Source: Larix kaempferi (Eukaryota > Streptophyta > Pinopsida > Pinales > Pinaceae). Taken from it: a stretch of DNA of 64,000 bases. The position numbers and the translations under genes are program-made. The stretch lies in NCBI GenBank assembly GCA_027924585.1, contig BSBM01000606.1, forward strand, positions 13,087,501 to 13,151,500. The letters are read 5' to 3'. Shown here one piece after another: positions 61,485 through 64,000 of this stretch; position 1 is the stretch's first letter, and every line of letters begins with the position of its first letter. A model generated the notes under the pieces. It was given only the letters and a program-made list of their open reading frames with translations, had not been told where the DNA came from and did no database searches.

Positions 61485-64000
61485 TCATATCCAGCATCCA
61501 ACATGATGCGTACATACATATATTACACATAAATGATCCAACTGATCATATCCAGCATCCAACATGATGCGTACATACATATACATATAAATGATCCACC
61601 TGATCATACAAAGTAGAAACCAGAACATCGTCCTGATGCTCATCATCCAACGCTTACATCCACAGTCATGTGAAGGATTCTCCTTCCAACATGCTTGGAA
61701 TGGCTTCAACAAATGTGTCCATAACTTCTTCCTTGAAGTGTCATCAATCTGAAGAACGCCAAGCCTCTCCCTGAAGTACTCGAACTTCACCCTAGCTAGT
61801 GGCTTTGTCAGCACATCTGCAATCTGCTCGTCCGTTGCAACATACAGGAGCTTCACAGCTCCTCTCTGCACCATATCCCTGATATAGTGATATTTGATCT
61901 CTATGTGTTTCGACCTGTCATGAAACACTGGGTTCTTAGATAGCTTCACACAACTCTGGTTATCGCAGAAGATACCAGTAGCATCCAATGGGAGATCAAA
62001 TAGCTCAGACAGTAGCTTTCGTAACCATACTGCCTCATAACTAGCTGAACAGGCTACAACATACTCTGCCTCAGCTGTACTCAGTGCTACGTAGGACTGC
62101 TTCCTGCTAAACCAAGAGATCACACCTGATCCCATACTGAAGCAGCACCCAGAAGTGCTCTTCCTATCTGTGGCACTGCCAACCCAATATGAATCAGAAT
62201 AACCTTGTAGGCTAAACTTTTGATTCGCTTCATGCTTGAGCCCATAATCCACTGTACCCTTCAGGTACCTCAGAACATGCTTTACAGCAACCAGGTGAAC
62301 ACTTCTCGGATCTGTCAGGAACTGACTCAATGTGTTCACAGCAAAGCAAATTTCTAGTCTCGTGTTCATCAAGTACATCAAGGACCCAATCATCTGACGA
62401 TACATAGAGACATCAACCGGCTCAGATGAAGCATCACATAGAAGCTTCAGATTCGACGCCATAGGTGTGGCCATGGCCTTGCAATCCATCATCTCGAATC
62501 TCTTCAGGATATCTACTGTGTACTTCCCTTGACCAAGGAAGATCCCACCTACACTTTGCCACACCTCCATACCTAGGAAATAGTGCATCATTCCCAAATA
62601 TTTCATATCGAACTCACCAGAAAGCTTTCTCTTTGTATCTATAATCAATTTGTCATCTCCTATTACAAATAGGTCATCCACATACAGGAGTAGAATCACA
62701 GGATTCCCTTCCTCAACCTTGTAGTAAAGGTTGGAATCCGCTTTACTCTTGGTAAAGCCCAAACTAGATAGGAAACTGTCCATCATACCATAGCAAGTTC
62801 TGGGAGCTTGTTTCAAGCCATACAAGGCTTTCTTCAATCTGCACACATATGATTCTCTGTCATGTATTTCAAAACCAAGTGGCTGCTCCACATATACTTC
62901 CTCTTCAACTACACCATTCAAGAAAGCAGTCTTGACATCCATCTGGTGTATTTTTCATTTCATTGCTACAGCCAGGGCAAGTATTGTTCTGATGGAAGTA
63001 TACCTAGCTACAGGTGCAAAAGTTTCTTCATAATCTATTCCCTCTTTCTGAGAGAAGCCATGAGCTATGAATCTCGCCTTGTATTTCTCTACACTGCCAT
63101 TTGCAGCAAGCTTGATTTTGTAGATCCATTTGGAAGTCACAACAGACTTCTCTTTAGGTCTTAGGACAACATCCCAAACATCATTCTTCATTATTGATTG
63201 GTATTCCTCAACCATCGCATCCTTCCATTCTTTCTTTTCCGCTGCTTCTTCATAACTCGAAGGTTCTTTGTTCATAATGTCACAGAGTAAAGCAACATAG
63301 CTGGTATGAGATCTAGTTCTCTTCTTCGCTCTGTGTTCTTCTTCTGGAATGCCAAATCTTTCTGCATCTTGAATGAGCTCTCTATCCCATGCAGGTTTCC
63401 TCTTGTGAGATTTATCCTCACGGGATGGATCTACAGGTTCTTGCGGATCTTCAAACTCATGAACAACTTCTGGAATTGCTTCAGTCATGGTAGTGACTTG
63501 AAATCTAGCTTCCTTAGGTTCTTCATAAACTCTGATAGGTGCCTTCCTAGATTTGATGAATGCTGAGTTTTCATCAAATGTTACATCCCTGCTGACATCA
63601 ATCTTCTTGAACCCTGGAAAGTATATTCTGTAAGCCTTCGAGATTTCACTGTAACCCACAAAGATAGCCTTCTTTCTTGAAGGATCTAGTTTGGTCCTCT
63701 TTTCCTTTGGGACATGAGTGTATACTGGACAACCAAATATTCTGAGATGGCTGACTTCAGGTTTCTTTCCAGAAAAGACCTCTTCTGGTGTCTTGTTGTC
63801 CAATATCTTGTGTGGTGTTCTGTTATGCACATATACAGCTGTTCTGGCTACTTCTGCCCATAGGTGCATAGGTAGATCCTGGTCATGCAGCATTGCCCTT
63901 GCTGCTTCCATGATTGTTCTGTTCTTCCTTTCTGCAACTCCATTATGTTGAGGATTATAAGGAGCAATCAGCTCCCTCCTAGTCCCTGAATCACTACAAA
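61485..64000 (-). pseudogene. Element F pol: integrase C-terminal part, RT and RNase H
   Basis: Open from the window edge on the minus strand (integrase core end, NGVAERKNRT near 63930) through RT (WIYKIKLAANGSVEKYKARF, QMDVKTAFLNGVVEEEVYVE, YGLKQAPRTCYG, box LLLYVDDLFVIG near 62690) and RNase H (YVALSTAEAEYVVACSASYE, DNQSCVKLSKNPV) to about 61725, where the related G ends; the frame then reads into the repeats until 61485. One in-frame TGA near 62952 replaces the Trp codon seen in G (TGG to TGA). Catalytic motifs look intact. Confidence 0.88.

Larger units (their letters stand above)
59665..64000 (-). mobile_element. Element F: Ty1/copia element, 3' part (continues beyond window)
   Basis: 3' LTR at 59665-60269, repeat-rich region, then pol on the minus strand to the window edge. 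It inserted into B just after integrase; CGGTA (59660-59664) would be the target duplication. Same family as G but less decayed: RT, RNase H and half of integrase are open apart from one TGA. Confidence 0.9.

Overview
The window is plant nuclear heterochromatin made almost entirely of nested long-terminal-repeat (LTR) retrotransposons plus a fragment of an endogenous caulimovirid (plant pararetrovirus). I see no host gene, rRNA or tRNA gene. Ty1/copia and Ty3/gypsy polyproteins, caulimovirid reverse transcriptase, tRNA-iMet/Glu/Arg-type primer sites and 5-bp target duplications identify a land plant. Several layers of nesting and long slowly decaying repeats suggest a large genome such as a gymnosperm, but this is a guess and the species cannot be read from the sequence.

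Layout, left to right. (1) An endogenous caulimovirid pol gene (1-641 and 13828-15840) is split by element A (647-13827, minus strand), a young, nearly intact Ty3/gypsy element. A has 1465-bp LTRs, a GGAAT target duplication, an ORF1, a 2029-codon gag-pol and two extra downstream reading frames. (2) Element G (15841-21864, plus) is a decayed copia element joined to the viral sequence inside its gag; its 3' LTR ends against a short minus-strand gag relic of the A family (21865-22206). (3) Element H (22207-28592, plus) has about 2-kb LTRs and no recognisable pol, and looks non-autonomous. (4) Element B (28593-59664, plus) is an old, stop-riddled relative of A that lies inside the right LTR of H. 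B is itself split by copia element C (31370-38313), copia element D (40509-46422, minus, target duplication CGGAG) and gypsy-like element E (46651-56910, minus, target duplication GGGAG). E encodes gag and protease but no reverse transcriptase. (5) Copia element F (59665 to beyond 64000, minus), same family as G, cuts B again; the 3' end of B is outside the window.

Relative ages from LTR pairs that I compared by eye: E is youngest (1 substitution and a 2-nt homopolymer difference in about 724 bp), then A (5 substitutions in 1465 bp, all transitions), then D (about 30 in 702 bp). C and H are clearly older. Removing C, D and E from B rejoins B domains that are collinear with A, which independently confirms the boundaries.

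The points most worth following are in the A/B family: a second gag-like capsid domain between protease and reverse transcriptase, five CCHC knuckles, an ORF1 ahead of gag in the same frame behind one UAG, a large ORF plus coiled-coil frame after integrase, a tRNA-Glu-type primer site, and a tandem array of LTR-end/primer-site copies in the leader. Element E is also notable as a very recently moved element that lacks reverse transcriptase and integrase.
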